Positions 7,164 to 13,823 of a stretch of DNA of 14,794 nt are shown piece by piece. Source of the DNA: an uncultured Gammaproteobacteria bacterium. Lineage in GTDB: Bacteria > Pseudomonadota > Gammaproteobacteria > SZUA-140. The position numbers and the translations under genes are program-made. The notes below the pieces were generated by a model, which worked only from the letters and a program-made list of their open reading frames with translations, did not search any database and was not told the origin of the DNA. Every line of letters begins with the position of its first letter. The stretch's first letter is position 1. The DNA is taken from positions 1 to 14,794 of the forward strand of contig CALZMY010000187.1 of NCBI GenBank assembly GCA_945788675.1. Direction: 5' to 3'.

Positions 7164-8090
7164 CTAAGATGCCTTCTGCGCATCATCGCCACACATCGGA
7201 AACCCAAGCGTTTCACGTGCGGCGTAGTAAGCCTCAGCCACCGCGCGAGACAATGTACGCACACGACCAATAAAACGCGCGCGCTCGGTCACGCTGATGG
7301 CGTGGCGGGCATCGAGTAGATTAAACAGATGAGACGCCTTCAATACCATCTCATAGGCGGGCAACGGCAGGCCCGCTGCAATCAATCCCTGGCTCTCGCT
7401 TTCACAGTTATCAAAAGCCGCAAACAATGCATCAACATCGGCATGTTCAAAGTTATAGGTCGACATCTCGACCTCATTTTGATGAAACACATCACCGTAG
7501 GTCACCTTACCCAGTGGACCATCGGCCCACACAAGGTCAAAGACACTCTCAACCCCCTGCAGGTACATCGCGATACGTTCCAGGCCATAAGTGATTTCAC
7601 CCGTGACGGGTGCGCAACTAAGGCCGCCCACCTGCTGGAAGTAGGTAAATTGCGTCACCTCCATACCGTTGAGCCACACTTCCCAGCCAAGCCCCCACGC
7701 GCCGAGCGTAGGCGACTCCCAGTTGTCTTCGACAAAACGCACATCATGCTCCAGCAGATCCAGTCCCATTGCACGCAGTGAACCAAGATAGAGTTCCTGA
7801 ATCTCCAGTGGTGACGGCTTGATCACCACCTGAAACTGGTAGTAATGCTGCAATCGATTTGGATTTTCGCCATAGCGACCATCCGTCGGACGGCGCGACG
7901 GCTGTACATAAGCGGCAGCCCACGGCTCAGGGCCAATCGCACGCAAAAAGGTAGCGGGATGAAAGGTGCCAGCACCTACTTCCATATCATATGGTTGCAG
8001 CAGCACGCAGCCATGCCCTGCCCAATACTGCTGTAATCCCAGGATGAGCCCCTGAAAAGTTGAACTGTCTATTGTCTGGAGATCTTTCAC
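7164..8090 (-). CDS. glyQ: Glycine--tRNA ligase alpha subunit
   Basis: The 308-residue catalytic alpha subunit of heterotetrameric glycyl-tRNA synthetase, a class II enzyme that makes glycyl-adenylate and aminoacylates tRNA-Gly with GlyS. It is close to E. coli GlyQ over its whole length: STFQGLILGLQQYW, QPYDMEVGAGTFHPATFLRA, the RRPTDGRYGENPNRLQ block at 66-81, NWESPTLGAWGLGWEVWLNGMEVTQFTYFQQ, GEITYGLERIAMYLQ, KVTYGDVFHQNEVE, and an end rich in AEAYYAARETLGFPMC. The start is GTG at 8090, placed just before the conserved block. No clear ribosome binding site is visible in the AT-rich leader, so the level of initiation may depend on leader structure. It is the first gene of the minus-strand block. 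Confidence 0.98.
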   Translation of the reverse strand: MKDLQTIDSSTFQGLILGLQQYWAGHGCVLLQPYDMEVGAGTFHPATFLRAIGPEPWAAAYVQPSRRPTDGRYGENPNRLQHYYQFQVVIKPSPLEIQELYLGSLRAMGLDLLEHDVRFVEDNWESPTLGAWGLGWEVWLNGMEVTQFTYFQQVGGLSCAPVTGEITYGLERIAMYLQGVESVFDLVWADGPLGKVTYGDVFHQNEVEMSTYNFEHADVDALFAAFDNCESESQGLIAAGLPLPAYEMVLKASHLFNLLDARHAISVTERARFIGRVRTLSRAVAEAYYAARETLGFPMCGDDAQKAS

Positions 8091-8281
8091 GTCTGAATTT
8101 ACAAACTTAATATTATTAAAAATGGGGAAATATTAAACGGCTTTAAAAATACCTGAATTTTATCCGGGCAAGTATACCTTGCTACAAGGGGTTTTGTATC
8201 AATTTAGCCATTTATGACGCTCACCCCGGGTCAAGCTCCCCCTTTTTTGTGCCGATAGCATTATTAACGGAGGTGCTATTA
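8091..8281. other. Divergent intergenic region between glyQ and the 8282 gene
   Basis: This 191-base region must hold promoters for both directions. For glyQ, a TATACT -10 word lies on the minus strand at 8171-8176. The best -35 word, TTGATA (8197-8202), is 20 bases away, which is too long, so the promoter call is weak. The glyQ leader (8091-8160) is very AT-rich and carries CTGAATTT twice, at 8093-8100 and 8153-8160. A short CCTTG/CAAGG inverted pair sits at 8177-8189. On the plus strand the only firm signal is GGAGGTG just before the ATG at 8282. Confidence 0.4.
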
Positions 8282-8887
8282 ATGAGTGAGCTTGTGATTC
8301 AACCGACGACCACTGCACAATGGCATGCACTGGTCAGTGATGCCGAACATGCCGCGGGCTACACACTGGGCGAAGAACTGGAAAGCTACCTTGTCTTTCT
8401 ATTGATGCGCTTTACCCGCAAGCCGCAGATGCTGTCACGCATCATGGCGACCGACTACCTCAAACAGACCCAAAACTCTCGCGCTGAACGGGGCCAGAAA
8501 TTAAAAGACGTCGGTGATCACTGCCTGCTTTTTTCCGGCCTCTTCCCTCAACACGCGGAAAAACGGATGGTCAAGGTCAGCTATTTTGTCAAACTGGGCC
8601 GCAGCGCCTACCAACAGGTCTTCGAAAATCTTCACAGTCGCGATACCCTCTACTCACACCTGAGCAAAGACTTTGTCACGCTGATGGACATCCTGCAGAC
8701 CATGCGCGACATCCAGCATGATAATAATCACACCACCCATCTCAGCCCTATTCATGCCTTTGATTTGTGGCACGACACCGGCAGCAACCACGCCTACCGG
8801 GAGATAAAAGCAATGACCAATGGCGACCCGGTAAAACCCGCTTTTATCGACTTTCCTGACGATAATCCCCTACTAAAACCGCATTAA
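8282..8887 (+). CDS. Conserved-looking protein of unknown function, 201 aa
   Basis: I cannot assign this protein to a named family. It is soluble, with no signal peptide or membrane segment, and looks mostly helical. Likely constrained stretches are the N-terminal AEHAAGYTLGEELESYLVFLLMRF (about 21-44), DVGDHCLLFSGLFP at 76-89, VKVSYFVKLGRSAYQQV at 97-113, and a helix DFVTLMDILQTMRDI. The C-terminal tail is polar and proline-rich (GDPVKPAFIDFPDDNPLL). The start is set at 8282, since GGAGGTG lies at the right distance; an in-frame ATG at 8249 lacks a ribosome binding site. It is divergent from glyQ and followed by a hairpin and a new promoter, so it is probably a single-gene unit. It is clearly a gene by codon texture and ribosome binding site. 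Confidence 0.85.
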   Translation: MSELVIQPTTTAQWHALVSDAEHAAGYTLGEELESYLVFLLMRFTRKPQMLSRIMATDYLKQTQNSRAERGQKLKDVGDHCLLFSGLFPQHAEKRMVKVSYFVKLGRSAYQQVFENLHSRDTLYSHLSKDFVTLMDILQTMRDIQHDNNHTTHLSPIHAFDLWHDTGSNHAYREIKAMTNGDPVKPAFIDFPDDNPLLKPH

Positions 8888-8909
8888 TTCAACCGTATCA
8901 TGATCGCCT

Positions 8910-8930
8910 AACCCCAGCTAAATAGGGGTT
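8910..8930 (+). terminator. Weak hairpin after the 8282 gene
   Basis: AACCCC (8910-8915) pairs with GGGGTT (8925-8930) around a nine-base loop, starting 23 bases after the stop at 8887. There is no T-tract, so a role in termination is possible but not shown. Confidence 0.35.
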
Positions 8931-8956
8931 GGGCAATGTATTGCAGCGGCACTCTT

Positions 8957-8976
8957 TGCTATAATCGCGCGATTAT
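8957..8976 (+). promoter_or_regulatory. Extended -10 promoter with overlapping 16-bp palindrome
   Basis: TGCTATAAT at 8957-8965 is a perfect extended -10 element (TGn then TATAAT). No good -35 hexamer is seen at 16-18 bases, which is common for extended -10 promoters. The last five bases of the -10 begin a perfect 16-bp palindrome, ATAATCGCGCGATTAT (8961-8976), which covers the expected transcription start near 8972. A bound regulator there would block RNA polymerase, so it is a candidate operator. The next gene starts at 9004, giving a leader of about 30 bases. Confidence 0.6.
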
Positions 8977-9003
8977 CAGCAAACCCACACTCCAGAGTTA
9001 TCA

Positions 9004-10050
9004 ATGAATAGACAACCGAGGGCCGTCGCGCTTATCTCAGGCGGACTAGATTCCATGTTAGCCGTCAAAGTCCTGCTTGAGCAGGGCGTTCACGTAGAAG
9101 GGATCAACTTTTACACCGGTTTTTGCGTCGAAGGCCACACCCACGCCATCCGCAAAAAAGATCAGAAGCAGGAAAAACGCAACAATGCGCTGTGGGTCGC
9201 AGAACAGCTCGGCATAAAACTTCACATCATCGATGTGATTGAGGAATACAAAGCGGTACTCACCAACCCCAAACACGGCTACGGCGCCAACCTCAACCCC
9301 TGCCTCGATTGCAAGTCGTTTATGGTCAAAAAGGCACGGGAGTGGATAGATGAAAACGAATTCGATTTCATCATTACGGGCGAAGTGATCGGCCAGCGAC
9401 CCATGTCGCAACGCAAGGACACCATGCCGATTATCGCGCAAGAATCTGGCGCTGATGAGCGCCTGCTGCGCCCACTGTGCGCAAAACTACTCCCGCCGAC
9501 ACTGCCAGAGCGCGAAGGCTGGATAGAGCGCGAGAAGTTATACGATTTCAATGGCCGTTCGCGCAAACCACAAATGGCACTCGCCGCACAATTTGGCTTC
9601 GACGACTACGCACAGCCCGCGGGCGGCTGCTGCTTTCTCACCGACCAGTCCTACTCTGCCAAACTCGGTGATTTATGGCAGCAGCGTGGCAGCAAGAATT
9701 ACGAACTGGATGACATCATGCTGCTCAAGGTGGGTCGCCACATTCGTCCCAGCGAAAATTTCAAGGTGATCATCGGGCGTGAAGAGGGTGAAAACAACTT
9801 CATGAACGGTTACCGCAAACAGTTCACCCATATGCGTGCCACCAGCCATCAGGGCCCACTCGCACTGATCGATGGCAACGTCAGCAGCGATGATCTCAAG
9901 CTCGCCGCCCAGCTTGTGGCACGCTACAGTCAGGGGCGCGATGCCGCCGAAGTACAGATCGAAGTGAATGAAATCGGCAACGAAACGCCTTTTACGCTTG
10001 ACGTTATCCCGTTACACAACGATGATATCCCTCAAGCGTGGTTCATCTAA
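9004..10050 (+). CDS. PP-loop ATPase, predicted RNA-thiolation enzyme (MnmA/ThiI-like with NFACT-R-like C-terminus)
   Basis: A 348-residue cytosolic protein with the adenylating PP-loop SGGLDS at residues 12-17, the signature of enzymes such as MnmA, ThiI and TtcA that activate a uridine or cytidine carbonyl for sulfur insertion. Other visible blocks are GINFYTGFC (Cys41), NPCLDCKSFM with Cys100 and Cys103, FIITGEVIGQRPMSQ, LLRPLCAKLLPPT (Cys159), and AQPAGGCCFLT with Cys209/210. The CxxC pair plus a later cysteine resembles the iron-sulfur ligand layout of TtcA/TtuA enzymes, an inference. The C-terminal part (DIMLLKVGRHIR...VIIGREEGENN) matches what I recall of NFACT-R-like RNA-binding domains attached to such PP-loop proteins. 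Homologues are often mislabelled as MnmA. It abuts a TusA-like gene without any gap, which supports sulfur relay. Substrate RNA and position are unknown. Confidence 0.8.
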   Translation: MNRQPRAVALISGGLDSMLAVKVLLEQGVHVEGINFYTGFCVEGHTHAIRKKDQKQEKRNNALWVAEQLGIKLHIIDVIEEYKAVLTNPKHGYGANLNPCLDCKSFMVKKAREWIDENEFDFIITGEVIGQRPMSQRKDTMPIIAQESGADERLLRPLCAKLLPPTLPEREGWIEREKLYDFNGRSRKPQMALAAQFGFDDYAQPAGGCCFLTDQSYSAKLGDLWQQRGSKNYELDDIMLLKVGRHIRPSENFKVIIGREEGENNFMNGYRKQFTHMRATSHQGPLALIDGNVSSDDLKLAAQLVARYSQGRDAAEVQIEVNEIGNETPFTLDVIPLHNDDIPQAWFI

Positions 10051-10281
10051 ATGGGGATACATACACTGGATGCACGACGACTGTTTTGCCCAATGCCGGT
10101 GATTCGCGCGCAAAATCGCATCAAAACACTGGCAAAAGGCGACATTCTTGAGGTCACCTGTACTGACCCTGGGGCGAAAAATGATGTGCCCGCCTGGTGT
10201 CGCATCAACGGACACGAGGTCGTAAGCATAGAAACAGAGGACGATGAGATAATAATTAAGATTGCCGTTGGCGGAAAATAA
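10051..10281 (+). CDS. TusA-family sulfur carrier protein
   Basis: A 76-residue TusA-like protein. It has the family layout: HTLDARRLFCPMPVIRAQNRIKTL with the persulfide-carrying Cys13 in the CPMP motif, then GDILEVTCTDPGAKNDVPAWCRINGHEVVSIE and a final strand IIIKIAVGGK. TusA proteins accept a persulfide from a cysteine desulfurase and hand it to acceptors such as TusBCD for tRNA 2-thiouridine, or act in sulfur oxidation. Extra cysteines in VTCTD and AWCR are not part of the core motif. The ATG follows the stop codon of the PP-loop gene directly (TAAATG) with no ribosome binding site of its own visible, so translation is probably coupled. I name the family but do not assign tusA itself, because the partner differs from the E. 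coli system. Confidence 0.9.
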   Translation: MGIHTLDARRLFCPMPVIRAQNRIKTLAKGDILEVTCTDPGAKNDVPAWCRINGHEVVSIETEDDEIIIKIAVGGK

Positions 10282-10296
10282 TAACAACAAAGCGAG

Positions 10297-10333
10297 CGCA
10301 CCAAAACGGGTCTTGATGCACTAGTAAGGCGCA
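10297..10333 (+). promoter_or_regulatory. Predicted NtrC enhancer sites upstream of glnA
   Basis: TGCACTAGTAAGGCGCA at 10317-10333 matches the NtrC dyad TGCAC-N7-GTGCA at all but one position. Its centre is about 98 bases before the expected sigma-54 transcription start, within the range of NtrC enhancers at E. coli glnA. A second, weaker match, CGCACCAAAACGGGTCT, lies at 10297-10313, exactly 20 bases upstream in the same register; only its left half-site is good. Confidence 0.65.
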
Positions 10334-10396
10334 CAAACAACCATTACCACCAACAACATAATCACTATCTTATTAATACGATTGGACTTTTCAAAA

Positions 10397-10412
10397 TGGC
10401 ATACTTAATGCT
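10397..10412 (+). promoter_or_regulatory. Sigma-54 (-24/-12) promoter of glnA
   Basis: TGGCATACTTAATGCT matches the RpoN consensus TGGCAC-N5-TTGCW at all but two fixed positions, with the essential GG (10398-10399) and GC (10410-10411) at correct spacing. The expected transcription start is near 10422, giving a leader of about 60 bases before the ATG at 10483. Together with the upstream NtrC site and the ntrBC genes downstream, this predicts nitrogen-limitation induction of glnA. Confidence 0.8.
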
Positions 10413-10482
10413 ATTAACAGAAACAGTTTTTTAATTTCACAAAAATAATGCAATTTCAAATAGGCACCACCGGAGGAACCCA

Positions 10483-11889
10483 ATGTCTGCAAAAGTTTTG
10501 AAAATGATGAAGAGCAACGACGTCAAGTTTGTCGATCTCCGCTTCACCGACACCAAAGGTAAAGAGCAGCACGTCACCATCCCAGCAAGTGCTGCCGATG
10601 CTGGCTTCTTTAAAGAAGGGCAGATGTTCGACGGCTCGTCGATTGCGGGCTGGAAAGGAATCAACGAATCAGACATGATCATGATGCCTGATGCCGACAC
10701 CGCCATCCTGGACATCTTCACTGAAGAACCCACCCTGAATCTGCGTTGTAACATCGTCGAGCCAAACACCATGAAGGGTTATGAGCGCGATCCTCGTTCA
10801 CTCGCAATACGCGCTGAGGCTTACCTCAAATCAACCAAGATTGCAGACACCGCATACTTTGGCCCTGAACCAGAATTTTTTGTCCTTGATGACGTTCGCT
10901 GGGGCATCGACATGAGTGGCGCATTTTATAAGGTCGATTCTGAAGAAGCCTCATGGAACTCAGAACGCGCATTCGATAGTGGCAATATCGGTCACCGTCC
11001 AAGCATAAAAGGCGGATATTTCCCGGTTCCGCCAGTCGACTCACTGCACGACATGCGTGCCGCTATGTGCCTGGCACTGGAAGAGATGGGCGTACCGGTC
11101 GAAGTACATCATCACGAAGTGGCAACCGCGGGTCAATGTGAGATCGGCACCCTGTTCAACACCTTGTTACGCAAAGCGGATGAAGTACAGATCCTGAAGT
11201 ATGTAGTACAAAACATCGCCCATGCATACGGTAAGACCGCCACCTTCATGCCAAAACCTCTGGTAGGTGACAATGGTAGTGGTATGCACGTCCATCAGTC
11301 CCTGTCTAAGAAAGGCAAGAATATCTTTGCTGGTAACAAGTACGGCGGCCTCTCTCAGGATGCGCTCTACTACATCGGCGGCATATTCAAACATGCACGC
11401 GCACTGAACGCCTTCACCAACGCCGGCACCAACAGCTATAAGCGCCTGGTTCCTGGTTTTGAGGCCCCTGTGATGCTCGCCTACTCTGCACGTAACCGCT
11501 CTGCCTCTGTGCGTATCCCATACGTCAGCAACCCTAAAGGTCGTCGTATTGAAGTACGCTTTCCCGATTCCAGCGGCAATCCATACTTCACCTTTGCAGC
11601 ACTGATGATGGCTGGCCTTGATGGCATCAAGAACAAGATCGATCCAGGTGAGGCGATGGACAAAGATCTCTATGACCTGCCGGCAGAGGAAGAGAAGAAG
11701 ATTGCAACTGTCAGCTCTTCACTGGAGATGTCTCTGGAAGCACTCGACAAAGATCGTAAATTCCTGACGGCAGGAGATGTCTTCACCGAAGATATGATCG
11801 ACGGCTACATCGACCTTAAAATGGAAGAGGTCACCACACTGCGGATGACAACACACCCTGCAGAGTACGACATGTACTACAGCCTGTAA
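10483..11889 (+). CDS. glnA: Glutamine synthetase, type I (GS-I beta)
   Basis: A 468-residue ATP-dependent enzyme that joins ammonium to glutamate, acting as a cytosolic dodecamer. Length and sequence match E. coli GlnA throughout: FVDLRFTDTKGKEQHVTIP, DGSSIAGWKGINESDM, FGPEPEFFVLD, GYFPVPPVDS, EVHHHEVATAGQCEIG, NGSGMHVHQS, FTNAGTNSYKRLVPGFEAPV, NRSASVRIPYV and RIEVRFPDSSGNPY. Tyr397 in DLYDLP is the adenylylation site and keeps E. coli numbering, so control by GlnE adenylylation is expected. The start has GGAGG just upstream. A sigma-54 promoter and an NtrC site lie upstream and a strong terminator follows, so it is likely transcribed mainly alone. ntrB and ntrC lie further downstream behind one small gene. 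Confidence 0.99.
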   Translation: MSAKVLKMMKSNDVKFVDLRFTDTKGKEQHVTIPASAADAGFFKEGQMFDGSSIAGWKGINESDMIMMPDADTAILDIFTEEPTLNLRCNIVEPNTMKGYERDPRSLAIRAEAYLKSTKIADTAYFGPEPEFFVLDDVRWGIDMSGAFYKVDSEEASWNSERAFDSGNIGHRPSIKGGYFPVPPVDSLHDMRAAMCLALEEMGVPVEVHHHEVATAGQCEIGTLFNTLLRKADEVQILKYVVQNIAHAYGKTATFMPKPLVGDNGSGMHVHQSLSKKGKNIFAGNKYGGLSQDALYYIGGIFKHARALNAFTNAGTNSYKRLVPGFEAPVMLAYSARNRSASVRIPYVSNPKGRRIEVRFPDSSGNPYFTFAALMMAGLDGIKNKIDPGEAMDKDLYDLPAEEEKKIATVSSSLEMSLEALDKDRKFLTAGDVFTEDMIDGYIDLKMEEVTTLRMTTHPAEYDMYYSL

Positions 11890-11921
11890 GGCGCCGATAT
11901 GGCTTAGGCCACTTGAAGCAG

Positions 11922-11952
11922 AAAATGCCCTCCTGGTGAGGGCATTTTTTTT
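11922..11952 (+). terminator. Rho-independent terminator of glnA
   Basis: ATGCCCTC (11925-11932) pairs with GAGGGCAT (11938-11945) around a CTGGT loop and is followed by a run of eight T (11945-11952), with A residues opposite the T-run at the left side. It begins 33 bases after the glnA stop and should end most glnA transcripts before the next gene. Confidence 0.95.
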
Positions 11953-11972
11953 GGCCACGCAACCAGTCATCA

Positions 11973-11981
11973 TGAGATAAT
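11973..11981 (+). promoter_or_regulatory. Possible extended -10 promoter of the DUF4124 gene
   Basis: TGAGATAAT reads as TGn followed by GATAAT, five of six matches to the -10 consensus. A TTGGCC at 11951-11956 would be a -35 with a 19-base spacer, which is long. It lies just past the glnA terminator and 30 bases before the next ATG, which is where a new promoter is needed. Confidence 0.35.
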
Positions 11982-12011
11982 CCTGGCTGGTGAACAACTT
12001 CGGGGCGAACC

Positions 12012-12533
12012 ATGCATCTACGACTTTTATTAGCACTACTATTTCTCTTTGCACTGCCAGCCACCGCAGCATACAAATGGACTATGCCTGATGGCTCGGT
12101 CGTATTTTCTGATCAACCTCCCCACCCTGATGCCGAAAAAATCATCCTGCCCAAAACCCAGACATTTACCCCGCCACCGATCCCTAAAATTGCTCCTCAA
12201 AAGAAACCAGAAACAAAGGTAGCAACGACACCTCCCTATAGCAGCCTGCAAATCACCCTGCCTGCGCATGACCAGACAATTCATGACAACAGCGGCAAGA
12301 TCAGCGTAAGCGTTGTTGCTGAACCCGCGCTGAGCACCAAAGATAACCATCAAATCATGATTGAGCTGGATGGCGTCTCTACCATCACCACATCATCAAT
12401 GCCGGCTGTTTTAACCAATGTAGACCGCGGCCGCCACACTTTACGCGCACATATTATCGATAAAGAAGGCACGTCACTCATTGGTACTAAAGAGAATACC
12501 TTTCACCTGCGTCGAGTATCGGTTCTCCATTGA
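12012..12533 (+). CDS. DUF4124-domain secreted protein
   Basis: A 173-residue exported protein of unknown function. Residues 1-19 are a signal peptide (MHLRLLLALLFLFALPATA). The mature end starts AYKWTMPDGSVVFSDQPP, the hallmark of the short DUF4124 domain found at N-termini of many proteobacterial envelope proteins. A proline-rich linker (about 49-75, TPPPIPKIAPQKKP) leads to a C-terminal domain predicted as beta-sandwich: LQITLPAHDQTIHDNSGKISVSV, HQIMIELDGV, LTNVDRGRHTLRAHIID, ENTFHLRRV. This pattern resembles Ig-like or Big-type folds. It lies between glnA and ntrB, as I recall for several gammaproteobacteria, yet nothing in the sequence ties it to nitrogen control. The ribosome binding site is weak (GGGGCG). 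It is probably transcribed separately from glnA because of the terminator. Confidence 0.82.
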   Translation: MHLRLLLALLFLFALPATAAYKWTMPDGSVVFSDQPPHPDAEKIILPKTQTFTPPPIPKIAPQKKPETKVATTPPYSSLQITLPAHDQTIHDNSGKISVSVVAEPALSTKDNHQIMIELDGVSTITTSSMPAVLTNVDRGRHTLRAHIIDKEGTSLIGTKENTFHLRRVSVLH

Positions 12534-12767
12534 CACGCACCTCGCACTAATTTAGTGCGACTATATTCTCAATATAGGGCATTATTAACCCCTAAAATGA
12601 CCCAGCGTTAAGACGCACATCAACCGCAGCCAGACGACAGCAATAACTACCTGTTTATAAACAAATATTAAGAAACCAGGCCTACCCAGAAACAGATTGA
12701 GCAATAACCTGAAAGCTGGAGTGCTTCTTGCTATGAGTAGTTATCAGATCATCTTGAAATAGAATTT
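12534..12767. other. Intergenic region upstream of ntrB
   Basis: This 234-base region contains an NtrC-like palindrome and an adjacent small hairpin at its left end, described separately. The rest is AT-rich. It has a 12-bp palindrome TGTTTATAAACA at 12652-12663 and an 8-bp inverted pair ATAACTAC (12643-12650) and GTAGTTAT (12737-12744), which may be chance. No sigma-54 -24/-12 motif is seen. The ntrB start at 12768 has no strong ribosome binding site. Confidence 0.5.
12542..12577 (+). promoter_or_regulatory. NtrC-like palindrome and adjoining hairpin before ntrB
   Basis: TCGCACTAATTTAGTGCGA at 12542-12560 is a perfect 19-base dyad. Its core GCAC-N7-GTGC has the half-site spacing of NtrC operators (TGCAC-N7-GTGCA), with C/G instead of T/A at the outer position. 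It is followed at once by CTATATT-CTC-AATATAG (12561-12577), a second perfect inverted repeat that includes a TATATT word usable as a -10. In E. coli an NtrC site over the glnL promoter represses ntrBC; a similar role is inferred here. A transcript hairpin acting as a DUF4124 terminator is the alternative. Confidence 0.6.
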
Positions 12768-13823
12768 ATGGCAAACGAACAATATATTCTGGAGAACCTC
12801 AACACAGCTGTTTTGCTGTTTGACAATCAACTTCGCCTTAAGCAGATTAACCCCGCGGGCGAGGTATTGCTCGCCACGAGCACCAAACAAGCAGTCGGAA
12901 CCAATATTCGGGAACTGATCCCCGCTGATGAGGAGTTCATCACAACCCTGAAAAACGTCCTGGATGCCGAACAGCCGCGCACCGAACATGAGGTTCAGCT
13001 CCATCTGGCACATATGCACACCATCGTTGTCGACTGCACCATCACGCCTCTTCAAAACGACCACCAGACCCCGGAGCTGCTGGTGGAACTGTTCCAGCGA
13101 GATCGTCATCTTCGCATTGCACGCGAAGAACACCTCCTGGCGCAATACAATACCAGCCGCACTCTATTGCGCGGCATCGCCCATGAGATCAACAATCCAC
13201 TGGGTGGCCTGCGCGGTGCGGCGCAGCTGCTGGAACAGGAAATCGACGATGAGAACTTACGAGAATACACCAACGTGATTATCGGCGAAGCCGACCGCCT
13301 GCAAAATCTATTACGTCGCATGCTCGGCCCCAACACCTTGCCACATAAAAAGAACATCAATATTCACGAGGTACTGGAGCGCGTCTTCACCCTGGCACAG
13401 GCCGAATCCCCTGAGGGGATCAAAATCGTACGCGACTACGACCCCAGCATCCCGGAACTCTATGCTGATCCCGAACAGTTAATCCAGGCCGTCCTCAATG
13501 TCGTGCGTAACGCCATGCAGGCCCTCGATGACAGTGGAGTGATCACATTGCGTACGCGCACCCAACGCCAGTTCACAATTGGCAATCAACGCCATAAACT
13601 GGTGGCACGTATCGATATTATCGACAACGGCCCCGGTATTCCTCCCAATTTACGCGATGAGCTCTTTTACCCGATGGTCACCGGGCGTGCAGACGGCACC
13701 GGCCTGGGGCTATCCATCGCACAATCACTGGTCAACCAGCACGGCGGCCTGATCGAATGTACAAGCCAGGCGGGTGAAACGGTCTTCACCCTGTTATTAC
13801 CTTTGGAGAAAGACAACGCATGA
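12768..13823 (+). CDS. ntrB: Nitrogen regulation sensor kinase/phosphatase NtrB (GlnL)
   Basis: A 351-residue soluble histidine kinase that phosphorylates NtrC under nitrogen limitation and, with PII, dephosphorylates it when nitrogen is ample. Residues about 5-115 form a PAS domain (NLNTAVLLFDNQLRLKQINPAGEVLL). The H-box is GIAHEINNPLGGLRGAAQLL with His139, the same number as in E. coli; the usual HEIKNP reads HEINNP here. The ATPase domain has the N-box NVVRNAMQAL (Asn248), DNGPGIP at 286-292 and GTGLGLS at 310-316, ending with GGLIECTSQAGETVFTLLLPLE. There is no membrane segment, as expected. Its stop overlaps the ntrC start by four bases (ATGA), so the two are translationally coupled. An NtrC-like palindrome upstream suggests autoregulation. 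Confidence 0.97.
   Translation: MANEQYILENLNTAVLLFDNQLRLKQINPAGEVLLATSTKQAVGTNIRELIPADEEFITTLKNVLDAEQPRTEHEVQLHLAHMHTIVVDCTITPLQNDHQTPELLVELFQRDRHLRIAREEHLLAQYNTSRTLLRGIAHEINNPLGGLRGAAQLLEQEIDDENLREYTNVIIGEADRLQNLLRRMLGPNTLPHKKNINIHEVLERVFTLAQAESPEGIKIVRDYDPSIPELYADPEQLIQAVLNVVRNAMQALDDSGVITLRTRTQRQFTIGNQRHKLVARIDIIDNGPGIPPNLRDELFYPMVTGRADGTGLGLSIAQSLVNQHGGLIECTSQAGETVFTLLLPLEKDNA

Noticed and set aside
12530..12567. Sigma-70 promoter from TTGACA (12530-12535) and TATATT (12562-12567)
   Set aside because: The spacer is 26 bases, far outside the usable 16-18 range.
12733..12762. Nine-codon leader peptide just before ntrB
   Set aside because: The GGAG upstream is too far from the ATG and there are no regulatory codon runs or attenuator hairpins. 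It is likely chance.
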